The position numbers and the translations under genes were made by a program. This document shows positions 25,570 to 37,600 of a stretch of 64,000 nt of DNA, in pieces. The notes under the pieces are model-generated. The model worked only from the letters and a program-made list of their open reading frames with translations. It did no database searches and was not told where the DNA came from. Origin of the DNA: Fusobacterium ulcerans ATCC 49185. GTDB taxonomy: Bacteria; Fusobacteriota; Fusobacteriia; Fusobacteriales; Fusobacteriaceae. Positions within the stretch are counted from its first letter, which is position 1, and each line of letters opens with the position of its first letter. The DNA lies in contig NZ_LR215979.1 in assembly GCF_900683735.1 (NCBI RefSeq), forward strand, positions 2,170,001-2,234,000, given 5' to 3'.

Positions 25570-27285
25570 ATGGAAATAATACACTTTAATTCTATTGTAT
25601 GTACAGAATTATGTAAAATTCAGGGATATCTTAACTTTACTTCTGAAAAAAAAGTAACATTAATTGGAAGATATGTAGAAACTAAACTTATCCCTGTTAA
25701 AAATTTTTATTTAACAATTTTTGAGGATTTAGAAAAAAACAATATAACAGTTAAAATACCAGAAAAAATATATATAAAATATAATCAATTTGAAAAAAAC
25801 TGTGTATATAAAATACAAGGACTTTTAACAATATATTCAGATCAATTTTCTGATTCAATGAAAACATATGTTCAAGTAAAAATTGATAATATTGAAGAAA
25901 TCAAAAAATTAGAAAACTCCAGTGAATATACACCTGATTATCAAAAACTTCTAAATGATAAAAATGGACTTCTTTCTATAATGGAGAGAAAAAAGGAATC
26001 AAAAATTTTTAGCAAAGATTTTATCACATCTAAAATTTCAAATGAGGAAAAAATAAATTTTCTAGTTTTAACAAGCAATCTCTTTGAAAAAAATGGTAAA
26101 ACAAGTGATATTTTAAATGATCTTTATTCAGAAGAAGAAATTAAAGAAAATATTGAAAAGAATGAAAAACAAATAGAATATAATAAAAAGAAGCTTGATA
26201 GATATTTTAATTTTTCCTCTGAAAATGATAAAAATATTATTAGAAGTAGTTTTAATAATTTGGATCAAACTCTAAAAACTATTGATAATATTAAAACTAA
26301 TTATCTTCCTAAACAAAAATATGATTATCTTGTCATAATAAAAGGTGGAGGAATCACAACTAATATTTTTAATAATATTGAGTTATGCAAAAAGATTCTT
26401 GAATTAGATATCCCTATTATTACTGCTCTGGGACATGCTGATGACAATGATATACTTCTTTGTAAATTGGCAGATATAAATATCAATACTCCATCTATTT
26501 TAGGAAAAACTCTTTTAGATATAATAAAAAAATATGAAAAGAAAAAATATGTTTATTCTGAAAAGAAATTTTCTGATTCTCTTGTTTCATCTTTTGATAA
26601 TGCTCCTGTTGAAAATGAAAATATAGTTCAAAAATATAAAAAAGAAATAGATGAGAAAAATAAAATTATTTCGCTTCATGAAAACAATATCAGAACTTTA
26701 AAACTTAATGTTAATGAAAAAAATAATTCTATAGCAAGGCTCAAAGAAGAAAATGAAGAAAAGAATAGAGAACTTAGCAAAAGAAGATTTCAGCTTATAA
26801 TCTGTTTTGTCATTATTATTTTTTTAATTCTTCTTTCTGTGTTTTTTAAATTATCAGAATCTAAGGTAGAGGTAATTGAAGAGATAAAACCAATAGAAAA
26901 TGTTACGGCTGCTCTTCCAGCTAATAAAGGAAATGAAGAGGATAAAAAAAAGATTCAGAAAGATGAAGAAGTAGAGAAAGTTGAAATCTCTGCTCCTAAA
27001 AAAATTGTTTCTATTATTTCATCACTTCCTGCCCCTGAAAAAATAGAGGTAAAGCCTGCAGAAAAAGTAAAAACTGAAAAGATTAAAACAAGTGAAACTA
27101 CTGTTCCTCCTAAACCTAAAAAACTTGTATATTCAGAAGATGAGGTATACACAAGACTTATCTGGAAAGGATATAGAGGAGAAAGGGCACTCTATGAATT
27201 CCAAAGAGATAATGGTATGCCTCAAACTGGAAAAATTGATGAAAAGCTTTTAAATAAGCTTGGAATAAAACCAAGATTCAAATAA
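25570..27285 (+). CDS. Membrane fusion: ExoVII large-subunit-like region, TM helix, peptidoglycan-binding domain
   Basis: About 571 residues. Residues 1-110 look like the OB-fold of exonuclease VII large subunit (XseA). The middle has DYLVIIKGGG (Gly259-261) and TALGHADDNDILLCKLADI (His289, Asp291-292), matching the XseA core RGGGS and GHExD blocks. A coiled coil (about 350-400) leads to one transmembrane helix (408-427) after KRR, which suggests a cytoplasmic N-terminus. A Pro/Lys/Glu-rich linker ends in a PG_binding_1-like domain (about 520-571; YTRLIWKGYRGERALYEFQ). No xseB gene is adjacent. ATG at 25570 is chosen because GGGAG precedes it. The function is unknown; the fusion is unusual. 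Confidence 0.7.
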   Translation: MEIIHFNSIVCTELCKIQGYLNFTSEKKVTLIGRYVETKLIPVKNFYLTIFEDLEKNNITVKIPEKIYIKYNQFEKNCVYKIQGLLTIYSDQFSDSMKTYVQVKIDNIEEIKKLENSSEYTPDYQKLLNDKNGLLSIMERKKESKIFSKDFITSKISNEEKINFLVLTSNLFEKNGKTSDILNDLYSEEEIKENIEKNEKQIEYNKKKLDRYFNFSSENDKNIIRSSFNNLDQTLKTIDNIKTNYLPKQKYDYLVIIKGGGITTNIFNNIELCKKILELDIPIITALGHADDNDILLCKLADININTPSILGKTLLDIIKKYEKKKYVYSEKKFSDSLVSSFDNAPVENENIVQKYKKEIDEKNKIISLHENNIRTLKLNVNEKNNSIARLKEENEEKNRELSKRRFQLIICFVIIIFLILLSVFFKLSESKVEVIEEIKPIENVTAALPANKGNEEDKKKIQKDEEVEKVEISAPKKIVSIISSLPAPEKIEVKPAEKVKTEKIKTSETTVPPKPKKLVYSEDEVYTRLIWKGYRGERALYEFQRDNGMPQTGKIDEKLLNKLGIKPRFK

Positions 27286-27421
27286 CTTAAAAAGGCTATT
27301 ACTATATGTAAGATTATGAAAAAATTCCTGTAAATCATAACTTTCTATAATAAAAAATTTTAAATTCTTAAAGTAGTAATATTTTGCAATGAAAATAGTA
27401 TAAATCATATTTTTTTATGTT

Positions 27422-27451
27422 AAAGACACTCTCAAATGAAAGTGTCTTTTT
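27422..27451 (+). terminator. Terminator after the ExoVII-like fusion gene
   Basis: The stem AAAGACACT/AGTGTCTTT is followed by Ts. The roughly 300 bp from the fusion gene stop to the FadA-like gene otherwise shows no gene. Confidence 0.7.
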
Positions 27452-27584
27452 ATATTCTAAATCTCATTTATTCTCAAAAATAATCTTCAAATGCTATCAA
27501 TTTTTTATCTAGAATTATCATCTGAATGTCATAAAGTTGTTATAAATAGAATATTTAATAAAGATTAAATCATATGAATATTTT

Positions 27585-27947
27585 TTATTTTATTGCCTCA
27601 AATATACTAATTATTTCTTCCTGTTTTTTCATATCTGCTTCTAGTTCTTTTTTAGCCTGTCCATATTTTTTTGCTAATTCTTGATATTGTGCTTTATAAA
27701 ATCTATTCTCTTTTACACTTTGAATTATTTTTTCCTTTTCTACTATTTCTAAATATACTTTTCTTTGTGAAGCTAGTGTTCTCTCTGCTTCTTCTGCTTC
27801 AGCTTTTCTTTGATTGTACATTGCTTTTTCTTCTGCCTCTAATTTTTGAAGATTGAGTTCAAGCTGTTTCATTGTTGACATTACATCTGTTGCTGAATAT
27901 GATATTGCTGATACTGCTAATATACATCCTATTAACATCTTTTTCAT
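27585..27947 (-). CDS. FadA-family adhesin-like protein
   Basis: A 120-residue secreted helical protein. The signal peptide (1-18, ends SYSA) is followed by a long amphipathic helical hairpin rich in Glu and Lys (TLASQRKVYLEIVEKEKIIQSVKENRFYKAQYQELAKKYGQAKKELEADMKKQE). This is the pattern of FadA (PF09403), the filamentous adhesin of Fusobacterium. It is the last gene of the long adhesin train, 12 bp after the preceding gene. Related copies sit at 39.8 and 40.3 kb. It is probably periplasmic or surface polymer-forming; host binding cannot be inferred. Confidence 0.85.
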   Translation of the reverse strand: MKKMLIGCILAVSAISYSATDVMSTMKQLELNLQKLEAEEKAMYNQRKAEAEEAERTLASQRKVYLEIVEKEKIIQSVKENRFYKAQYQELAKKYGQAKKELEADMKKQEEIISIFEAIK

Positions 27948-27959
27948 TTTCTTTCCCCC

Positions 27960-28388
27960 TTATTTGTTCTCTTCTTTTTTCTTTGGATCTTCTACCTTTA
28001 TATATTCTTTTAAAGTATCATTTATTTTATATTTTTCTACTAATTCATTTATTACTTTTACCTTTTCTTCACCTAGTTTTTGATTAAATAATGCCTGTTG
28101 AAGTTGTGGATATACTTCTACTGTATTCTTATCTTTTAATACTTCTGTATTATTTTTATATACTTCTAACAATTCATAATCATATATTTTTACTGTTTTC
28201 TGCGCTATTGAATTAAGATAGAATTCTATTTCCATGTTAAGTTTCATTTCCTCAAGATACTTTTTTTCCTCTTCTGTATATTCTTTCTTTTCCATTTCTG
28301 CAAGGATGGCCTTTCTTACTAAAAGCTGTGCAATAGCATCCTTATTTTCTCCTAAAGTTTCCAATTCTTTTTTTGTTAATTTAATCAT
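27960..28388 (-). CDS. Helical accessory protein of the adhesin operon
   Basis: About 142 residues, mostly helical, with KYLEEMKLNMEIEFYLNSIAQ and ELVEKYKINDTLKEYIKV. It resembles the SurA-like helical N-domain of secreted chaperones in outline, but has no signal peptide or lipobox here. The lipoprotein at 41.2-41.8 kb has matching blocks (LTDKE..., VIEKYKLNDILK), so the two are paralogues from matching adhesin operons. The start at 28388 has GGAGGAG upstream. Confidence 0.65.
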   Translation of the reverse strand: MIKLTKKELETLGENKDAIAQLLVRKAILAEMEKKEYTEEEKKYLEEMKLNMEIEFYLNSIAQKTVKIYDYELLEVYKNNTEVLKDKNTVEVYPQLQQALFNQKLGEEKVKVINELVEKYKINDTLKEYIKVEDPKKKEENK

Positions 28389-28435
28389 TGTTATCTCCTC
28401 CAAGATGTTATATTTTTATTTTCTTATTTTTTAAT

Positions 28436-28879
28436 TTATTTTTCTTCTGTTATTTCATCATTCTCTACTAATGTATATGGTATGTTTTCCAATACTTCTT
28501 TTAATTGTTCGTTATTTAATTTTAGTCTTTTTAAAATAACTTTTGAATTTTCTATATAGATGCTTATAAGTCCAGTGCTGTTTTCTAAAACTTTTTCCAA
28601 TAGAATTATTACATTTGCTTCTTCTTTACTTTCAACTGAATTTAAATATTTTAATTCTAAATATCTTTTATTTAATATTTCTCCTCTTAACCAGTAAATA
28701 TTTCCTAAAAATTTATAATAAAATTTTATTCCTTTCTGTTTTTTTAATTTCCTTACTGAGATATAGTTTCTTATAAAATTTAAAAGGCAAATAAGGAAAA
28801 TGAGGAAAAATAAAACTACTGCTATTAAGTAAGTTCTGTTACATATCATTAAAAATTCTATAATCTTCTCTTTATCCAT
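28436..28879 (-). CDS. Single-pass membrane protein of the adhesin operon
   Basis: A 147-residue protein with one strong transmembrane helix (about 18-38) and a basic cytoplasmic-side tail (ISVRKLKKQKG). The rest is soluble, with helical and beta stretches. No family is recognised. It lies between the giant autotransporter and the small helical protein, so it may help secretion or anchoring; this is inference from position only. Confidence 0.6.
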   Translation of the reverse strand: MDKEKIIEFLMICNRTYLIAVVLFFLIFLICLLNFIRNYISVRKLKKQKGIKFYYKFLGNIYWLRGEILNKRYLELKYLNSVESKEEANVIILLEKVLENSTGLISIYIENSKVILKRLKLNNEQLKEVLENIPYTLVENDEITEEK

Positions 28880-28909
28880 AGTATTTATTTCCCCTTTTTG
28901 TTATTTTTA

Positions 28910-28941
28910 AGTATGAGACCATTTTTCAATGATCTCATACT
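28910..28941 (-). terminator. Hairpin after the giant autotransporter
   Basis: AGTATGAGA/TCTCATACT stem 11 bp beyond the stop codon. The T tract is weak, so it may be a partial terminator that lowers expression of the three downstream genes. Confidence 0.55.
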
Positions 28942-28951
28942 ATTTTAATTA

Positions 28952-31900
28952 CTAGAATTTGTAATTGAATCTTACTCCATATTTTACTGATGAATCTTCT
29001 CTGTTTCCTTCATCTGCTGCCTCTACTTCAAATGTTACTCCCATATAGTTGGCTTTCTCCACTGTCAGTCCTACTTTTCCTATCAGTTTTCCTTCTCTTT
29101 CATCTGGAGTAATCAAGCTGTAATATCCTTCTCCTCCATTTTTAAGTCTTGCTTTGTTTCCATCATAGTTATCTCCAAGTTCATATGCATATTTTACATC
29201 TGCTGTTACTTTTACTGATATATCATTTCCTGCATAGATTCTTTGGGATGCTTTCACTCCTGCTCCCAGTTGTGCGCTTAAGTAGTCATCATCTTTAATC
29301 TGTACTTCAAGTCCGCCATTGCTTCCTGCGCTTTCTGTAAAACCATCTACTTTTCCATACTCTAAATCTAAATCTGCATATATATCCAATTCCCTTGATA
29401 AATCTGTATAGATTACTTTTGTAAGTCTGTTATCAAGTGCTACAGAATAAGTATTGTACTCTCCCTTATTTTCAAATGTTTCATGAAGGTTAAGCTTTCT
29501 CTTAGCTATATGTCTGTTGTATCCTAGTTCTATTCTTGACAGCCATGATACTTTATGTTCCTCACTTAGATTTTTAACTCTATGTACTCCTGCTCTCAAT
29601 GAATATACATCCTCTTTTGATCCACCATCGTCAAAGTCAAACTTTGATCCTGCAAATCCTATTGTATATCCATATTTGCTTCCATACTCTGTTCCTTCTT
29701 TCTCTTTCATATATAGAAGTCCCATTACCTTGTAATCATATTCATCTATTCCTAATGTAGAATCTTTGTAGTTTCCATCAGCATAGATTACACTATACTT
29801 ACTGCTGTCTTTAGTTAGATTGTATGATGATTCAAGCTCATAGAAAGAGTTATCAAATGCTCTGTTGATATCCTGCATTCTTCCTTGGATAGTTGAATAG
29901 ATATCTCCTCTTGTTTCCCCTAGCATTTTCCCTGCTTCTTTTTTATAATCCTCTTCTGATAATCCTGATAAATAATGGTTAAGACCTTTTAAAATATCTT
30001 TATCCTCCGAATTTCCATTTCCCATTAATATATTATCTAATCCTTTATCCAAATTATCAAACTGATTTCCAATAGTAATATCAGCATATGGTCTTTTAAC
30101 TATTATTAAATCTCCATCTCTATCTATATCTGCTACCCATAATGGTGAGAGATTTGGAGATACTTTTCCTCCAGAAAGAGCTCCATCAACTGTGTTTAAA
30201 AACCCTTCTATTTTATATGTATATCCATTTCCAGTTAGTGCAAAATTAGGAAGTATATTTACTTCTCCTGTTACACTGTCTGCTTCAAATACTGGTTTTC
30301 CTGTTATATCTACAAATACTCCATTTAGATCCAGAGTTCCATCAACAGTTATTGTTCCACCAAGAGCGTGAAGCTTATCATTTATTGTAACATTTCCATT
30401 TTTATCTATTTGAATACTTCCAGTTGATATAACAGTTCCATCAGATATCAAATCACCAGTTCCACCAGGAAGTATATAGATGTTACCATGGTTTACTATT
30501 TGTCCATCTCCAAAAATTCCAGTTCCATTTAATATACTTATTGTACCTTTATTTTCTAGCATAGCTCCTGTAGCAACGTACATTCCTATACCCTCTGTTA
30601 CATTGATAACTCCTGAGGTATTATTTACTATTGTTGAGCCTGAGTATCCAGCCATTCCTATACTCTCTCCTGCAGTATTAATAGTTCCACCTAAATTAAT
30701 AGTTCCATTATTTTCTGCTATTGCACCACCTTTAACTATAACCCCTATTCCACCATTATCAACATTTATTATTCCAGATGCTTGATTTATAAATAAATTT
30801 CCTTTTTCAGCACTATAAACTCCCACTGAAAGAGTTTCATTTACATTTATTATTCCAGTGTTAGAAACTGTAGTTCCTCCACTCATAAATATTCCAACCG
30901 AATTTATGTTGTCACCTGTTGTTCCTGGATTACCATCTGGTCCAAAACTTGTTTTACCAACAGTTATAACTCCTGAATTGTGAATTGTATTTGTTCCGTT
31001 TGAATAGATACCAATCGCTGATTCTTCTAAACTTATATTAGCATTATTTGTTATTGTTCCTGATGTTTCTGTCGCATATATTCCGTATCCTTTTTTATCT
31101 ACTGTAAATGTTCCTGCTCCAACTGTTATATCTCCAGAACCACCTATTTTATAGATTCCTATAGAAGAATTTCCTATTGCTATATCTCCATTAGAAGCTA
31201 TATCTCCATCTCCTTTTGAAACAATTCCAAAACTTGTGTTTATTCCAATAGTAAATCCACCTGATATATTAATATCTATGTTCTCTCCAAAAATTCCAAT
31301 AGCGCTATTGTCTCCAACAGTATGAGTTCCATTAATTACATCTATTTTAGCATTTCCTGTTTTTTTAGAAGCATAAATTCCAAGTCCATTATTTCCTACA
31401 GATATATTTCCATTAACAAAAACATCTCTTCTTGCCTCTTCTGAATAAATTCCAATACTATTATCATCTATGTTGATACCACTAGTAGATATTCCTCCAT
31501 TTTCTGCATAAACTCCTATCGAAGATAGAGATTTATCTTCACTATAGCTAGAATTTGAAACATTTAATAGCCCAGTTGTTACAACTCCACCTTTTGAGTG
31601 AACTCCAATATTTTTTGCACCACTTACTGTTATATTCCCTATTGTCAAACTATTATTTGCTGAAGACTCTATAATAATTCCAACACTGTTAGAGGTATTT
31701 GTTAAATTAAGAGCCCCTGTTGTTCCAGAAGTATTCTTTAGTAGACTTCCTATTGTATATGCACCTGTTTGAATTATTCCATATAGATTAACTGATGATG
31801 CTATGTCTTTATAATACACTCCAAGCGATTGATTATCTTTATCTCTACCTGCTTGAACATTAATATTTCCTATACCTAATCCACCGATATTAGTACTATC

Positions 31901-34663
31901 TAGGTAAAGACCTGTTCCACCATTAGAAACAGTTGCATCTGTTATATTTCCTGTAATGCTTCCACCTTTAATGGATATTCCTATTTTATTATTTGCTCCT
32001 ATTGATCCTGACACATTTGTGAGTGTAGAGCCTACACTGTATAGCGCTGTACCACCAGCTCCAACAGTTATCTTATTCAAGTCAATATTTGATACAATTG
32101 CATTATCATAAGCATAGACACCTATCCCTTTTACTCCTGCAATTATATTCCCCATATTAACAAAATCCATATTTGATTTCTTCGCCATTACTCCTATTGC
32201 ACTTTTATCAGCACTTGAATCTCCTACACTTATGTTAGTTCCTGTTGGTGCAATTTGAGCTTGTCCATCACCTACCATCACTCCTACACTTTCATTACCC
32301 AATGATATATTTCCTAGTGATATATTTCCTAGTGATATATTATTAAGAATTACTCCTATGTTCTTTGAAGATGTTGATGTTATTCCATCTAATATTACAT
32401 CTCCCACATTTTTCTCAGCATAAACTGCTACTCCGTTTGCTCCTGTCATATCTATAGTAGTAGATGTAATATCCTTTCCACTATCCTCTATAAATATTCC
32501 TACTCCATCTGTTCCAACCTCTATATATCCTTTGTTTTCTACTTTGGCAATATCTGTATACATTCCTATTGAAGAGTCATCTCCATTTTTACCAGATACA
32601 TAAAGCTTTCCATTAGTATCGTTAGTTATTGTTATATTTCCAGTTGGCGATGTGCTAGCTTTTATAGCTGCAATACCTATTCCATCTGATTGAACTGTTA
32701 TTGTTCCTCTATTTCTTATATATTTATCTACTGTGGTAGCATTACTATATTTTCCTAAAAGTCCAGTTGCTCTAGCTCCAACAGTAAAGTTTGCTTCAGA
32801 TATGATATCTCCATCTGTTGTTCCTACAAGAGAACCAGAACCAGTAATTGCCACATTAGCTCCTAGATTAAGAGTCCCTCCAGCATTGTGTATTGCAGTT
32901 CCATCATTTAAGTTAAATGTTGTAGTTGTAGTTTGTCCAATATAAGCAGTTGCTCCACTAGCTATGTATACTCCTATACCAGTAGTTCCATTCACATTGA
33001 ATGTTGTCATTCCAGTAGTTAGTGTGTTCCCAGTATTCACATATATTCCTTGACCATTTGTTGTTGTTATAGTACCGTTGTAAGTAAGAGTCTTTGCTCC
33101 TGAACCACTAGTAATGCTATTATCTAAACATATTCCAATACCATCTTGTGCGTCTATATTTACATTAGATAATGTATAGTTTCCTGCGGCTTTAAGATAA
33201 ACTCCTGTTGATGTTGATGTTGATGTTTTTTGTCCAGTTGTAATAGTTAGTCCACTAATAGTTGTAGTATCATCAACAAGATATAATCCAATAGCTCCTG
33301 TTCCTGCTTTTATCACTCCAGAAACCCTACCACCTTTAGCAACAACACTTGTTGCACCAGTAGAAGTAGAAGTGTCAACAGTAAAATCTATTATAGAGCT
33401 ATTTCCATACACACCAACTCCACCTAAGGCTATATTTAAAGTACCAGTATCAGCAACAGCACCTGTTACTGTATCTTTTAGGTAGATTCCTACTCCATTT
33501 GTTTCTGTTGTTGATGTCCCTCTTGTAGTTATAGTTCCAGCTGTTCCATCAAAACTTGCATTTGCTCCTTCTAGATAAACTCCTGTTCCTGTTGTTACAT
33601 CTATATCTCCTGTATTCTTTCCAGAACTTGTTCCTGTTCCTTCTATATACATCCCAAGATTAGCTCCTGCTTCTATTATAGCTTTATTTTCAATTGAAGC
33701 TGTAGCTCCTGCATCAGCTTGAGCCACCATTCCTGTTACTGACCCTGTTGCAGGAGTTGCACCACTTATATCAACAGTTCCTATATTTATTCCTGTTCCA
33801 TCTCCAACAAATATTCCTATATCATCTATTCCTGACATAGCTATGTTGCCAGCTGAAGTTAGAGTTGACCCTTCTCCTACATATGAAGCTATATTCTTAT
33901 TTGTTCCGACACTTGATATTATCTTAGCATTATTTGTAAGAGCTATTCCATCAGCTGCATATATTCCTATACTCTTATTTCCTTTAAGGGAGATTTCAGA
34001 GCTGTTTGTTACACCTGCCGTAACTGCTCCTTTACTATAGAAAACTCCTATGTTGTTATCTGCTCCTGAGTTATTTACAGTAATTAATCCTCCATCTGCA
34101 TATGCTCCACCTGTTAGATACATTCCTGTTCCTATTCCATTATCCATTTTAAGAATTATTCCAGTAGTTCCAATAGTTACTTTTCCACTGCTTCCATATA
34201 CTCCTATAGCGCCTGCAGTTGCGTCTCCTTTTGCAGTTACAATTCCTGATATAGTTGATGCTCCATCAAGAAATGCTCCAGTTGTTCCTGTTCCTTCAGC
34301 CGTTAAAGATATATCTAAGGGAGCACTTCCATTAGCGTATATCCCAATCGCTCCACCTTTTACTGATATATCTCCTTTAATTGTACTATTATCTGTAATA
34401 AATACTCCAATTGTTTTTTTATTTTCATCTGGTGATACTGGAATTCCTCCTCCATCAACAGTTAAAGTTTTTTTAACAGCTATATCTATATTAGTATTTT
34501 TTGCATACAAATAGATATTTTCATTTATATTACTATTTGTAAAATCTAATGAATTTTCAAATGTTAAATCTGCTGAATTATCAACATAGATACCTATGTT
34601 CTTGCTTCCAGATAAATTTATTTTATTAGAAGTATCTATCTTAGTTGTTGCACTATTTTTCAA
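28952..34663 (-). pseudogene. Giant autotransporter, C-terminal part (after frameshift)
   Basis: The downstream 1,903 codons of a gene that also includes 34690-39117. The passenger is a long beta-helix of short repeats with GIGVYA/SIGIY and NxGxI patterns. The last ~300 residues form the autotransporter beta-barrel (from about YSVIYADGNYKDSTLG) and end in YGVRFNYKF, with the C-terminal Phe recognised by the BAM complex. One extra base in an A run near 34717 would join it to the upstream half without other changes. As it stands this part has no ribosome site or signal peptide. Confidence 0.85.
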
Positions 34664-34689
34664 ATAAATTCCTATCGATCCAGTTCCAT

Positions 34690-37600
34690 TTAAATTAATA
34701 TTTCCAGAATTTGGACTTTAGATATACTACCTTCTGCATACATACCTATTTGAGAATTTCCTTCTAAATTGATATTTTTTGAAATACTATTAACAATTTC
34801 AGAGTTTTTAGTGTACATTCCAATGGCATTAACCCCATTAGTTTGATGTAGAGTAATAGTTCCATCGTTTGTTCCATTTTTTCCGTCAGCTACAATTCCA
34901 ATACCTTTTTTTCCTATTGTAAGAGTTCCAGATGAAGTAATATCCTTATTTTTTGCATAAATTGCTGTACCCTCTTCCAAATCCGAAATATCTATTGCTA
35001 TTGAAATAGTTGAAGTTGAAGTTGAATCTCCATTATAATAAATTCCTATCTGACCAGTTGATGTTACAGTTGCATCTAATGTAATTGAAGAAGCAGTAAT
35101 TTTTGAAGTTTCATCAAGCATTACTCCTATTCCGTCAGTGGCAAGTGTTAAAGTTCCTATATCTGTTACAGTACTAGCTTCTACTGCATATATACCTACT
35201 CCATCACTTCCAACAGCTATCTTTCCTTGATTTGAAATTGTAGCTTTTTTTCCATATATTCCTATTGCAGTTTCTTTATCCGTAGAATTTCCTACCTCTA
35301 TTTTTCCAGTAGTTGTATTAGTTATTTTTGTTAGTGTAGATGAGGCAGTGCTATTATTGTTATCTGCATAGATACCAATACTTCCATTACCATCAAGAGT
35401 TATTTTAGCAGTATTGATAATATCTACACTTCCTTGCCCAGCAGCCCCAGGTCCATATTCTGCTCCCACTACTCCACTGTTATCTTCTTTATATGCCCTT
35501 CCTAAAATACCTATTGAAGCAACTCCACCTACTTCAATAGTTCCATCATTTGTAACTTTACTTCCATTTACTGCGTAAACTCCTACTGCTCCAGCATTTG
35601 CAGCGTTTGTTGTCTCTTTTTCAACTTTTATTGAACTTGTCCCATCTATTGTTACTTGTCCATAGTTTATAAAAGTTCCTATCGCTCCTGCTCCTGACTC
35701 AGTTCTGTCAGCAACAATAGTTGAATTTATTAAATGTATCCCTGCTTCAGCATTAGTAGTGGCTAATTTACTTGAATTCATCTCTAAACCAGCTACCTGA
35801 TCATTATATTTTGAAGCCTGCATATTATTAAGAACTGCAGAAATTGTGCTTCCTGTTGCTGTTGCAACAAGTCTTTGCCCTAAAAATTTGTCATAGTAAT
35901 ATGCTCCGTTTGTTATAGCATTTGTATCTGAAGTTGTTCCACCTTTGTCAAGATTTCCTATTGCGATTTTTCCACCATCAACTGCTGCTAATTTAAAATT
36001 AGAAGCTTTCGAATTAAGTTCATCAATAATGCCAATTGTTCCCCCTACTATTATCTCTATACTACCTTTCAAAAAATCTGTACTTAAATTATCAGTAGGT
36101 TTTAAATTTTGAATATTAAATACTATAACATCATCAGAATTAACTCTAATTTTTGTACCATTATTTAGGGTTATTGGAGAAGTTGCTTGATTTCTATCTA
36201 TCTTGTAGGCTACAGCTTTTCCATCTAATATTAAAGTAGAACCACTTATATCTATGGTCCCTACTCCATCTGAAAAAATTGCATATCCATTACCTTTATA
36301 CTCTATTGTAGCACCTTTTGCATCAATATTAGAGCCTATTCCAAAAGATGCTATAGCAGAAGCTCCATCTTCAACTTTAATATTTTTATCATCTCCAACT
36401 ATATTTATTTTTCCACCAGCCTTAGCTAGAAGACCAAATCCACTAATATTTTGCCCTGACTTTACTTTACCAGTTACATTAATATTTGCTTCACCAGTTA
36501 CCGTCACTTCTGCTTTAGCATTAGAATAAATAGCCCCAGTATTTGCGTTTCCACTATTTTTAATAGTTGCATTTAATTTACCTATCACTATTTTTGCATC
36601 TTTATCTCCTATAGCAGCAAATGAATCCATTGCTCCAGCTTCTGTAATTTCTATTTTATCCACGGTTAATTTTTGGCTATTAATAATTGGATCATTCGCA
36701 TTGCCACTTGCTGGATTCTTTTCTGAATAAGCAGCGATATTTCCAGTTCCACCTGTAATTTCTATTTTATCTATAGTAGTCCCTCTTCCTTGACGTGTAT
36801 AAACTCCATATCCTTTATCTCCACCTGTAATTGATATAGTTCCATTATATGCAACTTCCCCATATGATACAACTCCTAATCCTATATTTCCAGTTCCACC
36901 AGATATATTTATCCCGTTTCCATCTGGGTTTAATTCAATCTTTCCTGAAAGAGTGGGACTAGAAACTTCACTATATTCCCTAGTCAGAACTCCAAAATTT
37001 TTAGTTCCATCTGTTATATTTATTTCTACTCCATTTAAATTATATTCTTTATTTGCTGCTCTAGCAGCTAACCAAATTCCTAGATTGTTTTCCCCACCTT
37101 TTATATTAATTTTAGCTTCTGCAATTTTTTGTTTGTTTCCTCCTAAAGTGTTATGCGTTGAAAAATATAACCCAGTATTGTTTATTCCATCTTCTATCTC
37201 TACCTTTATTTTTGAATTTTCATTAACGTTCATTTCTGGTGGCATATTTATTATAACACCTACATTTCTCTGTCCATCTACTATTGTTATCGGTTTTTCT
37301 AAATCTATATATCCATTTTTCATTTCTGCCCCAGCCTGATAACCAACATTTTCTCTTCCACTTATTTTTATTACCCCATTATTATGAAAATTACTTACAA
37401 TAGGTATATTCGTTGCAGCTCTACTAATAAGAATAACTGTATTTTCTTCACCATCTATTTCTATTGTTCCTGTATTTGATATAATTTCCATTTTCTCTTT
37501 TGTTCCACTCAAACCCGAGCTCGCTTGAGGCAAGGCAAATACTGAATTTAACTTACCATTCACTTTGATAGTTCCATCATTCAAAATTATAGTACCAGTA

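Noticed and set aside
34700-34725. Phase-variable homopolymer switching the giant autotransporter
   Set aside because: The run is only three or four As, too short for usual slipped-strand switching; a sequence error or single mutation is likelier.
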